Below are positions 56,095 to 64,000 of a stretch of 64,000 nucleotides of DNA, piece by piece. Position 1 is the stretch's first letter. Every line of letters starts with the position of its first letter. Position numbers and translations under genes: made by a program. The notes beneath the pieces were generated by a model that saw only the letters and a program-made list of their open reading frames with translations, did not search any database and had not been told where the DNA came from. Source of the DNA: Salinarimonas ramus (GTDB lineage Bacteria; Pseudomonadota; Alphaproteobacteria; Rhizobiales; Beijerinckiaceae). Location: assembly GCF_014645695.1 (NCBI RefSeq), contig NZ_BMMF01000007.1, positions 186,001 through 250,000 of the forward strand. Direction: 5' to 3'.

Positions 56095-56559
56095 TCACGC
56101 TGCCGCCGGCTCGGAATTCTCGGTCAGAACCGCGTAGATGGCGGAGGCGTCGTGGGCCGCGCGCAGGCGCTCGAGCACGCCGGGGCGGCGCAGCACGCGG
56201 GCGACGCGGGCGAGCGCCTTGAGATGATCCGCCCCCGCACCCTCCGGCGCGAGCAGCAGGAAGAGCACGTCGACGGGCATGCCGTCGATGGCGTCGAAGT
56301 CGATGGGCTTTTCCAGCCGCGCGACGAAGCCGAAGAGCCGGTCGAGGCTCGGCAGCTTGCCGTGGGGAATGGCGATGCCTTCGCCGACGCCGGTGGAGCC
56401 CAGGCGCTCGCGCTGGAGCAGCGTCTCGAAGATCGCGTGCTGGTCGAGGCCCGTGAGCGCGGCGGCGTGCGCCGCCAGCTCCTGCAAGGCCTGCTTCTTG
56501 CCGCCGACCTTGAGGGCCGGCGCGATCGCATCTGGGGAAAGGAGTTCGACAAGCGCCAT
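56095..56559 (-). CDS. ptsN: Nitrogen-PTS EIIA protein PtsN
   Basis: 154 residues of the EIIA-Ntr fold. The phospho-accepting H66 lies in GIAIPHGKLP. LPSLDRLFGFVARLEKPIDFDAIDGMPVDVLFLLLAPE is the conserved middle. It takes phosphate from EI-Ntr and NPr and regulates K+ transport and other processes. Start ATG 56559 is clear. It follows hpf by 126 bp in the rpoN-hpf-ptsN order typical for proteobacteria. Confidence 0.95.
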   Translation of the reverse strand: MALVELLSPDAIAPALKVGGKKQALQELAAHAAALTGLDQHAIFETLLQRERLGSTGVGEGIAIPHGKLPSLDRLFGFVARLEKPIDFDAIDGMPVDVLFLLLAPEGAGADHLKALARVARVLRRPGVLERLRAAHDASAIYAVLTENSEPAAA

Positions 56560-56685
56560 GACGATCGTTCAGCCTCGGGACCGCCGGCGACCCGCAATGG
56601 TCCGCGGGTCGTCTATGCGACGTGACGTCCGAGATCGCAGCTCCTCGTGATCGGTCCCTTTCGGGGGCGGCTGGAGCGGCGCGCC

Positions 56686-57279
56686 TCAGCGCGCCGATTC
56701 GGGCGGATCGATCCAGCCGATCGCCCCGTCGTGGCGGCGGTATACGACGTTCATGCGTCCGGTGCCAGCGTGGAGAAACACGTGAAAAGCCGCACCCGAC
56801 AGGTCGAGCTCCATCACCGCCTCCGACACCGAGCTGCGGTGCAGCGCGCGGGTCGATTCGGCGATCACGACGGGGCTGTACTCCTCCTCCGAGGCCTCGA
56901 CGTCCTCGTCGACGTCCTCCGCCGGCGCCTCCAGGATGGCGTATGCGGCCTCGATCGGGGCGATCTTGTTGCCCTTGGCGTCGGATTGATGGTCGCGCAG
57001 CCGGCGCTTGTGCCGGCGCAGCCGCTTCTCGATCCGGTGCGCCGCCTGGTCGAAAGCGGCATAGGCGTCGTGCGCCATGCCCTGCGATTCGAGGGTGACC
57101 CCGGTGGGGAGGTGGATGACGCATTCCGTGCGGAACCCGGTGCCCTCCTTCTCGACGGTCACGTGCCCGGTGACCGAGCCGTCGAAATACTTGGCCACGG
57201 CGGCGTCGACGCGTTCCTGCACTTGTCCGCGCAGGGCCTCGCCGATGTCCATGTTCTTGCCGGAGATCCGCAGGGTCAT
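56686..57279 (-). CDS. hpf: Ribosome hibernation-promoting factor, long form
   Basis: 197 residues. The N-terminal domain (about 1-100) has MTLRISGKNMDIG and VEKEGTGFRTECVIHLPTGV, the ribosome-binding fold, and a basic RLRRHKRRLRDH segment. The C-terminal dimerisation domain (about 140-197) contains ALHRSSVSEAVMELDLSGAAFHVF and the YRRHDGAIGWIDP end. The long form causes 100S ribosome dimers in stationary phase. Start ATG 57279 has AGGAAG upstream; the frame is open further but without similarity. It lies between rpoN and ptsN. Confidence 0.95.
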   Translation of the reverse strand: MTLRISGKNMDIGEALRGQVQERVDAAVAKYFDGSVTGHVTVEKEGTGFRTECVIHLPTGVTLESQGMAHDAYAAFDQAAHRIEKRLRRHKRRLRDHQSDAKGNKIAPIEAAYAILEAPAEDVDEDVEASEEEYSPVVIAESTRALHRSSVSEAVMELDLSGAAFHVFLHAGTGRMNVVYRRHDGAIGWIDPPESAR

Positions 57280-57427
57280 CGTCTTCCTCTCCCCCTCTCT
57301 CGCGACGGGCTTCACGCACCGTTCCTTCCGTCCAGTGGTAGGGACGCGCGGCGCATCCGTCAACGAAGCGCGGGCCGCCGGGGTCCGCTCGTCCCCGGCT
57401 CGCGTTCGCGCGATCCCGCCCACGCCT

Positions 57428-58975
57428 CTAGCCGCCCTTGGCCCGGCGCCGCTCGATGGAGGAGGGAATGCGCAAGGATTCTCGATACTTGGCGACCGTG
57501 CGCCGGGCGATGTCGATGCCCTCGCCGCGCAGGATCTTGACCAGCTGATCGTCGGAGAGGATCGCGGTCGGTCGCTCGGCGTCGATGAGCTGCTTGATGC
57601 GGTGGCGCACGGCCTCCGAGGAATGCTGATCGCCCCCCGTGCCCGAGATGGCCGCCGTGAAGAAGTACTTCATCTCGAACACGCCCCGCTGCGTGCCGAT
57701 GGACTTGTTCGAGGTGACCCGCGAGACCGTCGATTCGTGCATGCCGATCGCGTCGGCGATCGTCCTGAGGTTGAGCGGGCGCAGATGCGTCACGCCGTTG
57801 GCGAAGAAGCCGTCCTGCTGGCGCACGATCTCGGTGGCGACCTTGAGGATCGTCTTCGCCCGCTGGTCGAGGGAGCGGGTGAGCCAGTTGGCGTTCTGCA
57901 GGCATTCCGTGACGAAGGCGCGCTCGGTCTCGCTCTTCGCCGCGCGGGCGACGCGGGAATAATAGGCCTGGTTCATGAGCACGCGCGGCAGCGTGTCGGG
58001 GTTGAGGTCGATGAGCCAGGAGCCGTCGGGCGCCGGGCGCACGAAGACGTCGGGCACCAGCACCTCCACCGGCGCGCCGCCGAAGGCGCGCCCAGGCTTC
58101 GGATCGAGCGCGCGGATCTCTCGGATCATGTCGGCGAGATCCTCGTCGTCGACGCCGCACAGGCGCTTGAGGGCCGAGAGGTCGCGCTTGGCCAGCAGGT
58201 CGAGGCGCGAGACCAGCGCCTGCATGGCGGGGTCGAACCGGTCCTTCTCGCGCAGCTGGATCGCGAGGCATTCGGCGAGATCGCGCGCGCCGACGCCCGA
58301 GGGGTCGAAGCGCTGGATCGCGGCGAGCACACGCTCCACGAGCGCGACCTCGCAGGAGAGCCGCTCGGCCACGGCCTCGACGCTCTCCGCGAGCCAGCCG
58401 GCATCGTCGATGGCGTCGACGAGGAAGCGCCCGACGAGGCGCTCCATCGGGTCCGTGATCGCGAGGTCGAGCTGGGCGGCGAGGTGCTCGGCGAGCGTCG
58501 TCTCGCGGGTGAGGCGCGCCTCGAAATCCTGCTCCTCCCCGTCGAAGGAGCCGCCGGGCCCGACGCCGGTCCAGGGCCCCGGCGCGAGCGCCAGACGATC
58601 GCCCTCGGCGAAGGCCTGCGGCTCCGGCTGGGGGCCCACAGCCGCGCCGTCGGGATCGAAGGTGTTGTCGAGGGAGGTGTCGAGGTCGCTCTCGAGCGAC
58701 GAGCGATCGGCGGTGAGCGTGTCCGCGTCCCAGGCCGGCGCCTCCTCGCGGGCGACGTCCGGCACCGGGTCCGGCCCGTCGAGGCGCTCGCGCGCGTCGG
58801 GGGCCTCGCCGCCCTCCTCGTGGCGCTCGAGCAGCGGATTGCGCTCGAGCTCCGCGTCGACATAGGCGACGAGGTCGAGATGGGAGAGCTGGAGGAGCTT
58901 GATCGCCTGCAGGAGCTGCGGCGTCATCACCAGGGACTGTCCCTGGCGCAGCTCCATACGTTGCGACAGACTCAT
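57428..58975 (-). CDS. rpoN: RNA polymerase sigma-54 factor
   Basis: 515 residues. Region I begins MSLSQRMELRQGQSLVMTPQLLQAIKLLQLSHLDL (glutamine-rich, activator-interacting), an acidic region II follows (about 45-130), and region III holds the core-binding part, the HTH (about 395-415, DAIGMHESTVSRVTSNK) and the RpoN box ARRTVAKYRE near the end. Sigma-54 directs activator-dependent transcription of nitrogen, flagellar and other genes. The start is ATG 58975; GTG 58987 is an in-frame alternative. Unlike the usual order, no lptB gene precedes it; a Zur-type gene diverges instead. Confidence 0.96.
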   Translation of the reverse strand: MSLSQRMELRQGQSLVMTPQLLQAIKLLQLSHLDLVAYVDAELERNPLLERHEEGGEAPDARERLDGPDPVPDVAREEAPAWDADTLTADRSSLESDLDTSLDNTFDPDGAAVGPQPEPQAFAEGDRLALAPGPWTGVGPGGSFDGEEQDFEARLTRETTLAEHLAAQLDLAITDPMERLVGRFLVDAIDDAGWLAESVEAVAERLSCEVALVERVLAAIQRFDPSGVGARDLAECLAIQLREKDRFDPAMQALVSRLDLLAKRDLSALKRLCGVDDEDLADMIREIRALDPKPGRAFGGAPVEVLVPDVFVRPAPDGSWLIDLNPDTLPRVLMNQAYYSRVARAAKSETERAFVTECLQNANWLTRSLDQRAKTILKVATEIVRQQDGFFANGVTHLRPLNLRTIADAIGMHESTVSRVTSNKSIGTQRGVFEMKYFFTAAISGTGGDQHSSEAVRHRIKQLIDAERPTAILSDDQLVKILRGEGIDIARRTVAKYRESLRIPSSIERRRAKGG

Positions 58976-59040
58976 GCGCGACCCCACGACCGCCCAGCCG
59001 GGCTCACCGGCATGGAATTTGCTTTGCAGTCGTTACGATC

Positions 59041-59067
59041 TTTATAAGCCGACGCGCTTTTCGTCAA
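59041..59067 (-). promoter_or_regulatory. Possible rpoN promoter
   Basis: On the minus strand, TTGACG at 59067-59062 and TATAAA at 59046-59041, separated by 15 bases, 66 bp before the rpoN start. The spacing is short, so the call is tentative. Confidence 0.35.
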
Positions 59068-59160
59068 AGCGTGCCGCGCCGCGGCGCCTGCCGCAAGGGT
59101 GCGCGAAAGCTGCGCTGTTGCGCAAGAGCAACGCGGCATCCGATGAAAGCACCCGAACCG

Positions 59161-59184
59161 CCACCTCCCCGCAAGGAAGGACGA
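59161..59184. repeat. Partial, inverted copy of the intergenic repeat
   Basis: CCACCTCCCCGCAAGGAAGG and the next four bases are the reverse complement of the right end of the 51510-51573 repeat with about two mismatches over 24 bp. It lies in the rpoN/zur intergenic space. Confidence 0.45.
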
Positions 59185-59224
59185 GCCGTGGCACACTTCG
59201 TCATGCGATGCTATATCGTCACGC

Positions 59225-59770
59225 ATGGCGCACGATCATTCGCACCACGATCATCCCCACGACCACGACGCCTCCTGCGCGCACGCGCATGCCCGCGCCG
59301 CCGCGCTTCCCGAGGCGCTGGCGACGGCGCAGGCGGCGTGCGCGGAGCGGGGCGTGCGGCTCACGCCGATCCGGCGGACGGTGCTCGAGGCGCTGCTCGA
59401 GAGCCACGCGCCGCTCGGCGCCTACGAGATCCTGGACGCGCTCAACGCCAAGGACGCCGACGACAAGCCGGGGGAGAGCAAGTCGGGGCGCGGGCTCGCG
59501 CCGATCGCGATCTACCGCGCGCTGGACTTCCTCATCGAGCAGGGCTTCGTCCACAAGCTCGAGAGCCGCAACGCCTTCACCGCCTGCCCGCACGCGCACG
59601 CGCCCCACGACCTCGTCGCCTTCCTGATCTGCGACGCGTGCGGGGGCGTGGACGAGGTCTCGCCCGCTCCCCTCGCCCAGGCGGTGACGCGGATGCTGGC
59701 GCAGGAGGGCTTCGCGCCGCGTCGGCAGGTGCTGGAGATCACCGGCACCTGCGCGCATTGCCACGGCTGA
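59225..59770 (+). CDS. Zur-like Fur family regulator
   Basis: 181 residues. The N-terminus is a histidine- and aspartate-rich tail (HDHSHHDHPHDHD), typical of zinc-responsive Fur proteins. The winged helix (about 35-100) has LTPIRRTVLEALLESHAPLGAYEIL and PIAIYRALDFLIEQGFVHKLES. The zinc sites include CPHAHAPHD, CDACGG and CAHCHG, giving a structural Zn(Cys)4. Fur proteins of this kind repress zinc uptake genes. ATG 59225 has no SD, so the message may be leaderless or use the region just upstream. It is divergent from rpoN. Confidence 0.87.
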   Translation: MAHDHSHHDHPHDHDASCAHAHARAAALPEALATAQAACAERGVRLTPIRRTVLEALLESHAPLGAYEILDALNAKDADDKPGESKSGRGLAPIAIYRALDFLIEQGFVHKLESRNAFTACPHAHAPHDLVAFLICDACGGVDEVSPAPLAQAVTRMLAQEGFAPRRQVLEITGTCAHCHG

Positions 59771-59865
59771 GCTCGTCCCACACGGTCTCGACCGACGATC
59801 TTGCGGCCACGCCGGCGCACGCCCATCTCCCGATCTACAAAGCTCACCATCCGGAACCCTCATCC

Positions 59866-60657
59866 ATGCTCGACGCCAAGAAGCTCCTCGATCAGGTCCT
59901 CGGCTCCGCGCGCGCGGGCGATCTCTCGGGGCTGGAGGCGCAGGCGCGCCAGCTGCTCGGGCAGGCCGGGGGCGCCGCGAACGGCGGCGCCTCGCGCGGC
60001 GGCGGCAACGGCGATCTCCTGAAGGGCGCCCTCGCGGGGGGCGTCGTGGGGCTGCTGGTGGGCAACAAGAAGGCGCGCAAGTTCGCGGGTCGCACCGCCG
60101 GCACGGCGCTCAAGGTCGGCGGTCTCGCCGCGGTGGCGGGCCTCGCCTACACCGCCTGGCGCAATCGTCAGGCCGCGACGGGCGCGCCGCTCCCGCCGCC
60201 CGAAGCCGCCGCGGGCGCGACGCATCTGATGCCGGCGGGGGAGCCCGCGCTCCTGCCTCCGCCCTCGGAGAGCCCCTTCTCGCCCGCGAACGCCCCCGGC
60301 GGCGAGGATGCGCTGGCTCGCGCCGTCCTCGTCGCCATGATCCAGGGCGCGAAGGCGGACGGGCATATCGATGCCCAGGAGCAGAGCCGCATCTTCGCGC
60401 ATGTGGAGGCGCTGGAGCTCGACGCGGAGGCCAAGGCCTTCGTCATGGACGAGCTCGCCGCGCCCCTCGACGTCGAGAAGGTGGTGCGCGCCGCGCGTAC
60501 ACCGGAGATGGCGGCGGAGCTCTACGCGGCTTCGCTCCTGGCCGCCGTGCCCGACCATCCGGCGGAGCGCGCTTATCTCGATCTTCTCGCCGCGCGGCTC
60601 GGGCTCGACGAGGAGCTCGCCGCGGAGATCGAGCGCTCCGTCCTCGCCGCGACCTGA
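59866..60657 (+). CDS. DUF533/TerB-like protein
   Basis: 263 residues. The N-terminus (LDAKKLLDQVLGS and a glycine/alanine-rich LKGALAGGVVGLLVGNKKARKFAGRTAGTALKVGG) contains a weak hydrophobic or membrane-associated segment (about 45-100). The C-terminal 120 residues form a TerB-like helical domain with AMIQGAKADGHIDAQEQSRIF, which carries the acidic D-x-H-I-D-x-x-E metal-site residues. Function is unknown; TerB-like modules are linked to metal stress. The gene follows the Zur-like gene by 95 bp. Confidence 0.83.
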   Translation: MLDAKKLLDQVLGSARAGDLSGLEAQARQLLGQAGGAANGGASRGGGNGDLLKGALAGGVVGLLVGNKKARKFAGRTAGTALKVGGLAAVAGLAYTAWRNRQAATGAPLPPPEAAAGATHLMPAGEPALLPPPSESPFSPANAPGGEDALARAVLVAMIQGAKADGHIDAQEQSRIFAHVEALELDAEAKAFVMDELAAPLDVEKVVRAARTPEMAAELYAASLLAAVPDHPAERAYLDLLAARLGLDEELAAEIERSVLAAT

Positions 60658-60669
60658 GCGACCCCGCGC

Positions 60670-60909
60670 TCAGCCCGTCGGCGGCGGCTCGACGAGGCGC
60701 GCGACGATGCGGCGCACGAGGGGCGCGAAGGTGAGGACGCCGGGAAACGCGATCGCCCAGGAGATGACCCACGCGCTCATCCAGGTGACGAACAATCCCT
60801 CGAAGCCCACGGCGCGCGCCGTGGCGAGGCCCGAGACGATGAGCGACATGATCCCCGAGAGGAAGAGCGCGAACAGGAACGGGGCGGATCGGGCGGGGAG
60901 CTTGCGCAC
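60670..60909 (-). CDS. DUF2798 small membrane protein
   Basis: 79 residues with two transmembrane helices (about 11-33 and 43-64), starting from GTG 60909. FALFLSGIMSLIVSGLATARAVG followed by WMSAWVISWAIAFP is the DUF2798 signature. Function is unknown. It is convergent with the TerB-like gene, with 12 bp between the stops. No clear SD, but the GTG starts exactly at the family start. Confidence 0.8.
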   Translation of the reverse strand: MRKLPARSAPFLFALFLSGIMSLIVSGLATARAVGFEGLFVTWMSAWVISWAIAFPGVLTFAPLVRRIVARLVEPPPTG

Positions 60910-61110
60910 GGGCGGTCTTCTCTGCGGTTCGAGCGGCCGGCGCGGCCCGCGTCCTCCCTCGCCCGTCCACTCGCGACACCCTCTTGCGCCGGCGGTCGCG
61001 GGGCGGCAAGAGAGGACGCGGGCCGCGCGTCGCGTCGATAGCGCGCGCCGCACGCGGAGCCAAGCCGGCTTTCGCCGATGGACGGTTGCGCCAGAGCGCA
61101 TGAGGCTTTC

Positions 61111-61812
61111 GTGACGCCGACCCTGATCACCCTCGTCACCCCGCTCGTCGCGGACCCCGCCGCCTTCGCCCCGCGCCTGCGGGAAGCGACGGAGGGCGGC
61201 GTCGTCGCGGCCGTGCTCCTGCGTCTGCCCGCGGCCGACGAGCGCATGCTGATCAACCACGTCAAGGCGCTCTCCCCGGTCGCGCAGGAGGCGGGCTGCG
61301 CCGTCGTGCTCGCGGTCGAAGGGCGCGGAGCGTCCGGCCAGGACGGCGCGGACGAGCTCGATCTCGCGCGCATCGCCACCCGCGGCGGCGCCGACGGCGT
61401 CCACGCGCGCGACCTCGCCGAGGCGCGGCGCCTGCGCGAGCGCCTGGAGAGCGAGCGCGTCGTCGGCGTCGGCGCTCTCAAGACACGCCACGACGCCATG
61501 ACGGCGGGCGAGATCGGCGTCGACTACATCCTCTTCGGCGAGCCGCGCGCGGACGGCTCGCTGCCGGCGCTCGAGACGACGATCGAGCGCGCCTCCTGGT
61601 GGGCGGAGATCTTCGAGACGCCCTGCATCGCCTTCGCCTCGAGCCTCGACGACGTCGAGGCGCTCGCGCGCACGGGCGCGGAATTCATCGGGCTGGGCGA
61701 GGCCGCCTTCGAGGCGCCGGACGGGCCGGCGGCGGCGCTCGCGCGGGTCCGCGCGGCGCTCGACGCCGCCGATGCGGAGCGCGCGCGGCTCGCGGAGGAG
61801 ACGCGCTCGTGA
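61111..61812 (+). CDS. ThiE-like thiamine phosphate synthase family protein
   Basis: 233 residues of a (beta/alpha)8 barrel. The TIM-barrel motifs of ThiE are weak but visible: RGGADGVHARDLAEARRLR, VGVGALKTRHDAMTAGEIGVDYILFGEPRADG and late GLGEAA. It may join hydroxymethylpyrimidine-PP and thiazole-P, or act on a related substrate. The first in-frame ATG is at 61078, but GTG 61111 has GAGG upstream and matches the family start. The gene overlaps the next by four bases (GTGA). Confidence 0.72.
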   Translation: MTPTLITLVTPLVADPAAFAPRLREATEGGVVAAVLLRLPAADERMLINHVKALSPVAQEAGCAVVLAVEGRGASGQDGADELDLARIATRGGADGVHARDLAEARRLRERLESERVVGVGALKTRHDAMTAGEIGVDYILFGEPRADGSLPALETTIERASWWAEIFETPCIAFASSLDDVEALARTGAEFIGLGEAAFEAPDGPAAALARVRAALDAADAERARLAEETRS

Positions 61813-62906
61813 AAGCGGCGCGGCTCATCCTCGCGACGGCGCTCGCCGGGCTCGTCCTCGGCGTGGCGGCGCCGCGCGCGCAGGAGAGCGATGGGGCCGC
61901 GAGCGAGGCGCCGGTCGGGGACGTCCCGCAGGCGGTCGAGGTCGAGACGCTCGCTCCCGATGCCGGCGCGCCGCTCCTCTCTTCGCCCGCGACGGCCGAG
62001 CCCGTGCAGACGAGCCGCTTTCGCGACACCACCCTCGCCGCCCCGCCGCCCGTCGCGGCGGACGCGCCACCCGGCGCGGACCTCGCCTACGGCGCCTACC
62101 AGCGCGGCTACTACCTCACCGCCTTCCACCGCGCGACGCAGCGTCTCGAGAGCGCGCCGGACGACGCGGCCGCGATGACGCTGCTGGGCGAGCTCTACGC
62201 GCAGGGGCTCGGCATTCCCCAGGACGTGGCCCGCGCCGCGGACTGGTATCGCCTCGCCGCGCGCGAAGGCGACCCCAACGCCCTCTTCGCTCTCGCCATG
62301 ATCGAGATCGAGGGCGCCACCGGCGAGGCCGATCCGGAAGCGGGGCGCGCGCTGCTCGAGCAGGCGGCCGAGGCCGGCCATCCGCGGGCGGCCTACAATC
62401 TCGCCCTCCTCCTCTTCGGCTCCGAGGCGGAGGCGGACCTCGCCCGCGCGGCGGATCTGGTGCGCCGGGCGGCCGAGGCGGAGATCCCCACCGCGCAGCA
62501 TGCCTTGGGCGTGCTCTACGCCGAGGGCCGCGGGCTCGAGGAGAACCCCATCGCCGCCGCCGCCTGGTTCGCCCGCTCCGCGCGCAACGGCGACGTCCCG
62601 GGCATGGTCGAGTACGCCATCGCCCTCTTCAACGGCGAGGGCATCGCGACGAACGAGGAGGAGGCGGCGCGCTGGTTCCGCGAGGCCGCCTTCAACGGCA
62701 ACGCCGTGGCGCAGAACCGCCTGGCGCGGCTCTACGCCACGGGCCGGGGTGTCCCCGAGGATCCGGTGGAGGCCGCGGCCTGGCATCTCGCCGCGTCCGC
62801 GCAGGGCCTCGCCGATCCCTGGCTCGACGAGGAGCTGGAGCGGCTCGGCGCCGACGAGCGCGAGCACGCCCGCAGCCTCGCGGAGAGCCGCCTCGCCGGT
62901 CCCTGA
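61809..62906 (+). CDS. Sel1-repeat protein with signal peptide
   Basis: 365 residues from a GTG start at 61809 overlapped by the ThiE-like stop. A short positive start, a hydrophobic core and a cleavage near AAPRAQ (about 25) form a signal peptide. Five or six Sel1-like repeats of about 36 residues span 105-345 (pattern A-x-x-L-G-x-L-Y-x-x-G-x-G-x-x-x-D-x-x-x-A-x-x-W-Y/F-x-x-A-A). The proline/alanine-rich region 27-90 is a linker. Sel1 proteins are periplasmic scaffolds. SD GGAGGAG is upstream. The PodJ-like gene downstream also belongs to the family group that uses Sel1-type repeats. Confidence 0.87.
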   Translation: MKAARLILATALAGLVLGVAAPRAQESDGAASEAPVGDVPQAVEVETLAPDAGAPLLSSPATAEPVQTSRFRDTTLAAPPPVAADAPPGADLAYGAYQRGYYLTAFHRATQRLESAPDDAAAMTLLGELYAQGLGIPQDVARAADWYRLAAREGDPNALFALAMIEIEGATGEADPEAGRALLEQAAEAGHPRAAYNLALLLFGSEAEADLARAADLVRRAAEAEIPTAQHALGVLYAEGRGLEENPIAAAAWFARSARNGDVPGMVEYAIALFNGEGIATNEEEAARWFREAAFNGNAVAQNRLARLYATGRGVPEDPVEAAAWHLAASAQGLADPWLDEELERLGADEREHARSLAESRLAGP

Positions 62907-62971
62907 CCGAAGGCTGCGGCCGCGGGAAAGCTCGGCCCCGAACGCCGGGTCATTAGCAATTCCGAAGGCTC

Positions 62972-62988
62972 GGTTAACCCGGTATTTA
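62972..62988 (+). promoter_or_regulatory. CtrA-like box upstream of the PodJ-like gene
   Basis: GGTTAACC (62972-62979) contains TTAA at 62974-62977, and seven bases later TTTA follows at 62985-62988, close to the CtrA consensus TTAA-N7-TTAA with one mismatch. It lies 187 bp before the start at 63175, in a 268-bp intergenic space that otherwise has a 6-bp hairpin (CCCGGT/ACCGGG at 62978-62983 and 62994-62999). Confidence 0.4.
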
Positions 62989-63174
62989 CCTTGACCGGGA
63001 AAAGTCGAGGCGTCGGCGCATGCTCGCAACCGTCCATCAACCTCCGGAGGGAGGCGGGCGCCGCCGGGGCAGGCGCGTCGGGGCGGCGCCTTCCTCTCTC
63101 GGGCTCTTCGGCTCGACGACCGACATCGACCGTCCCGCGGCAATCCGGCCGGCAACAGGACCGAGAGCGCGGCG

Positions 63175-64000
63175 ATGCGGCAGAACGTTTCACACTCCGC
63201 CCCCTGGGGCCTCGACGGGCTCGATCCGGACGTGCGCGACGCGGCGCGCGAAGCGGCGCGACGCGCGGGGATGAGCCTCGACGAATGGCTCTCCGTCGCC
63301 ATCGCAGACCGCGCCAGCCGCGCCTACCAGGACGCTCCGGTGCGCCGACGCACGGCGCAGCCCGCGCCGCAGGCGCCCGCGCAAGCCGCGCCGCAGGGCG
63401 GCTACGACGAGCTCGACGGCGTCGCGAGCCGGCTCGGCAAGATCACCCGCGGCGGGTCGTCCGCCCAGAGCGCGCATGCCGCGCAGCCGGCGCAGGCGCA
63501 GGCGCGCGTGCAGTCCTCCACCCGCAATCTCGACCAGGTCATCGCCTCCCTCACCGCCGAGCAGGACCGCCGCGCCCGCGAGAGCGCCGCGAAGACGGCG
63601 GAGGCGCTCGATTCCGTCGCGCGCTGGATCGAGCGCGCCGAGGACCGCATGGCGGAGAGCTCGCGCTCGGCCGCCGAGCGGCAGGACCGCACCGCCGGCG
63701 TGCTCAGCGAGGCGCTGGGCCTGATGACGCGACGCCTCGACGACATCGAGCGGCGCGTGGCGGACGGGCACCAGCCCTCCATGAACGCCGCGCTCAAGGC
63801 CGTGGAGAAGGTCGAGCAGCACCTCGCCAAGCTCGAGACCCGCCGCCGCGAGGAGAACGCCGCCGAGCGCGACCGCGACGCGGCGCGCGATGCCGCCATC
63901 GACGCCAAGATCGAGGGTGCGCTGCGCGGCTTCGAGCAGCGCATCGCGACGATTTCCGAGCGCATCGCGGAGGCGAACGCCGCTCCGCGCGGCCGCCGCG
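63175..64000 (+). CDS. PodJ-like polarity/peptidoglycan-binding protein, 3' truncated by window edge
   Basis: The frame is open from ATG 63175 to the right edge (275 codons). The N-terminus M-R-Q-N-V-S-H-S-A-P-W-G-L-D-G-L-D-P-D-V-R-x-A-A-R-E-A-A-R-R-A-G-M-S-L-D-E-W-L is typical of the PodJ/Sel1-type localization factors of Hyphomicrobiales. An alanine/glutamine-rich stretch (50-110) is followed by a long, highly charged coiled coil (about 115-270, heptad pattern with ESAAKTAEALDSVARWIERAED). In such proteins, a transmembrane helix, Sel1 repeats and a C-terminal peptidoglycan-binding domain usually follow beyond the window. They mark a cell pole. Confidence 0.8.
   Translation, partial: MRQNVSHSAPWGLDGLDPDVRDAAREAARRAGMSLDEWLSVAIADRASRAYQDAPVRRRTAQPAPQAPAQAAPQGGYDELDGVASRLGKITRGGSSAQSAHAAQPAQAQARVQSSTRNLDQVIASLTAEQDRRARESAAKTAEALDSVARWIERAEDRMAESSRSAAERQDRTAGVLSEALGLMTRRLDDIERRVADGHQPSMNAALKAVEKVEQHLAKLETRRREENAAERDRDAARDAAIDAKIEGALRGFEQRIATISERIAEANAAPRGRR

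Noticed and set aside
58976-59224. Sigma-54 type promoter (TGGCAC-N5-TTGC) near 59189
   Set aside because: TGGCAC is present but the -12 TTGC element is absent.
59203-59226. ATGCG...CGCAT inverted repeat as a Zur box around the Zur-like start
   Set aside because: Arms are only 5 bp and the centre does not match known Zur sites such as GTTATAnnATAAC.

Overview
This is a very GC-rich (roughly 70%) bacterial chromosome segment with dense coding, many ATGA/GTGA start-stop overlaps and strong G+A ribosome binding sites. The gene set points to an alphaproteobacterium of the Hyphomicrobiales (Methylobacteriaceae/Salinarimonadaceae-like; this is inference). The pointers are HWE-type histidine kinases, a purL-bolA-grxD block, rpoN-hpf-ptsN, a His-rich Zur-like repressor, an AsmA protein, TRAP transporters and a PodJ-like polarity protein at the right edge. 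No phage, insertion sequence or CRISPR array was found.

Region 1 (1-5.2 kb) is a small catabolic locus: the tail of a TRAP small permease, an N-acyl-D-amino-acid deacylase, an AraC regulator, and a divergent cupin plus flavin monooxygenase pair. A two-copy direct repeat lies between the regulator and the cupin gene. Region 2 (5.3-15.2 kb) is histidine utilisation. hutF-hutC run left and hutI-hutH-hutU run right from a shared promoter carrying a HutC-type operator. A TakP/FcbT-like TRAP transporter (SBP, small and large permease) follows hutU, with two strong intercistronic hairpins. hutG is not in the window.

Region 3 (15.3-32 kb) is accessory: an MFS permease, an orphan DUF262 protein, two divergent transglutaminase-like proteases, a DUF2254 membrane protein, an HWE kinase, a Crp/Fnr regulator, a glycosyltransferase and glycogen-debranching-type enzyme pair, a giant CheB-CheR-PAS-HWE kinase with its response regulator, and a PHB-depolymerase-like esterase. 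Region 4 (32.2-41.4 kb) holds tRNA-Gln(CUG), an aldo/keto reductase, a conserved hypothetical, AsmA, a NahK/ErcS-type symporter-kinase and an HtrA protease.

Region 5 (41.5-46.4 kb) is the most unusual: a leftward three-gene operon of a HemN-like radical SAM enzyme, an MFS transporter and an Orn/Lys/Arg-decarboxylase-fold PLP enzyme. It is compositionally less GC-rich and preceded by an AT-rich upstream region. It looks like a compact, undescribed amine or amino-acid modification and export system (inference).

Region 6 (46.8-64 kb) is mostly core: malate synthase G, two RNA methyltransferases, a YkgJ-like protein, grxD-bolA-purL, a TadG-like protein, DUF486, ptsN-hpf-rpoN, a Zur-like regulator, a TerB/DUF533-like protein, DUF2798, a ThiE-like protein, a Sel1-repeat protein and the start of a PodJ-like gene. 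A short palindromic intergenic repeat occurs at least twice, with a third partial copy.
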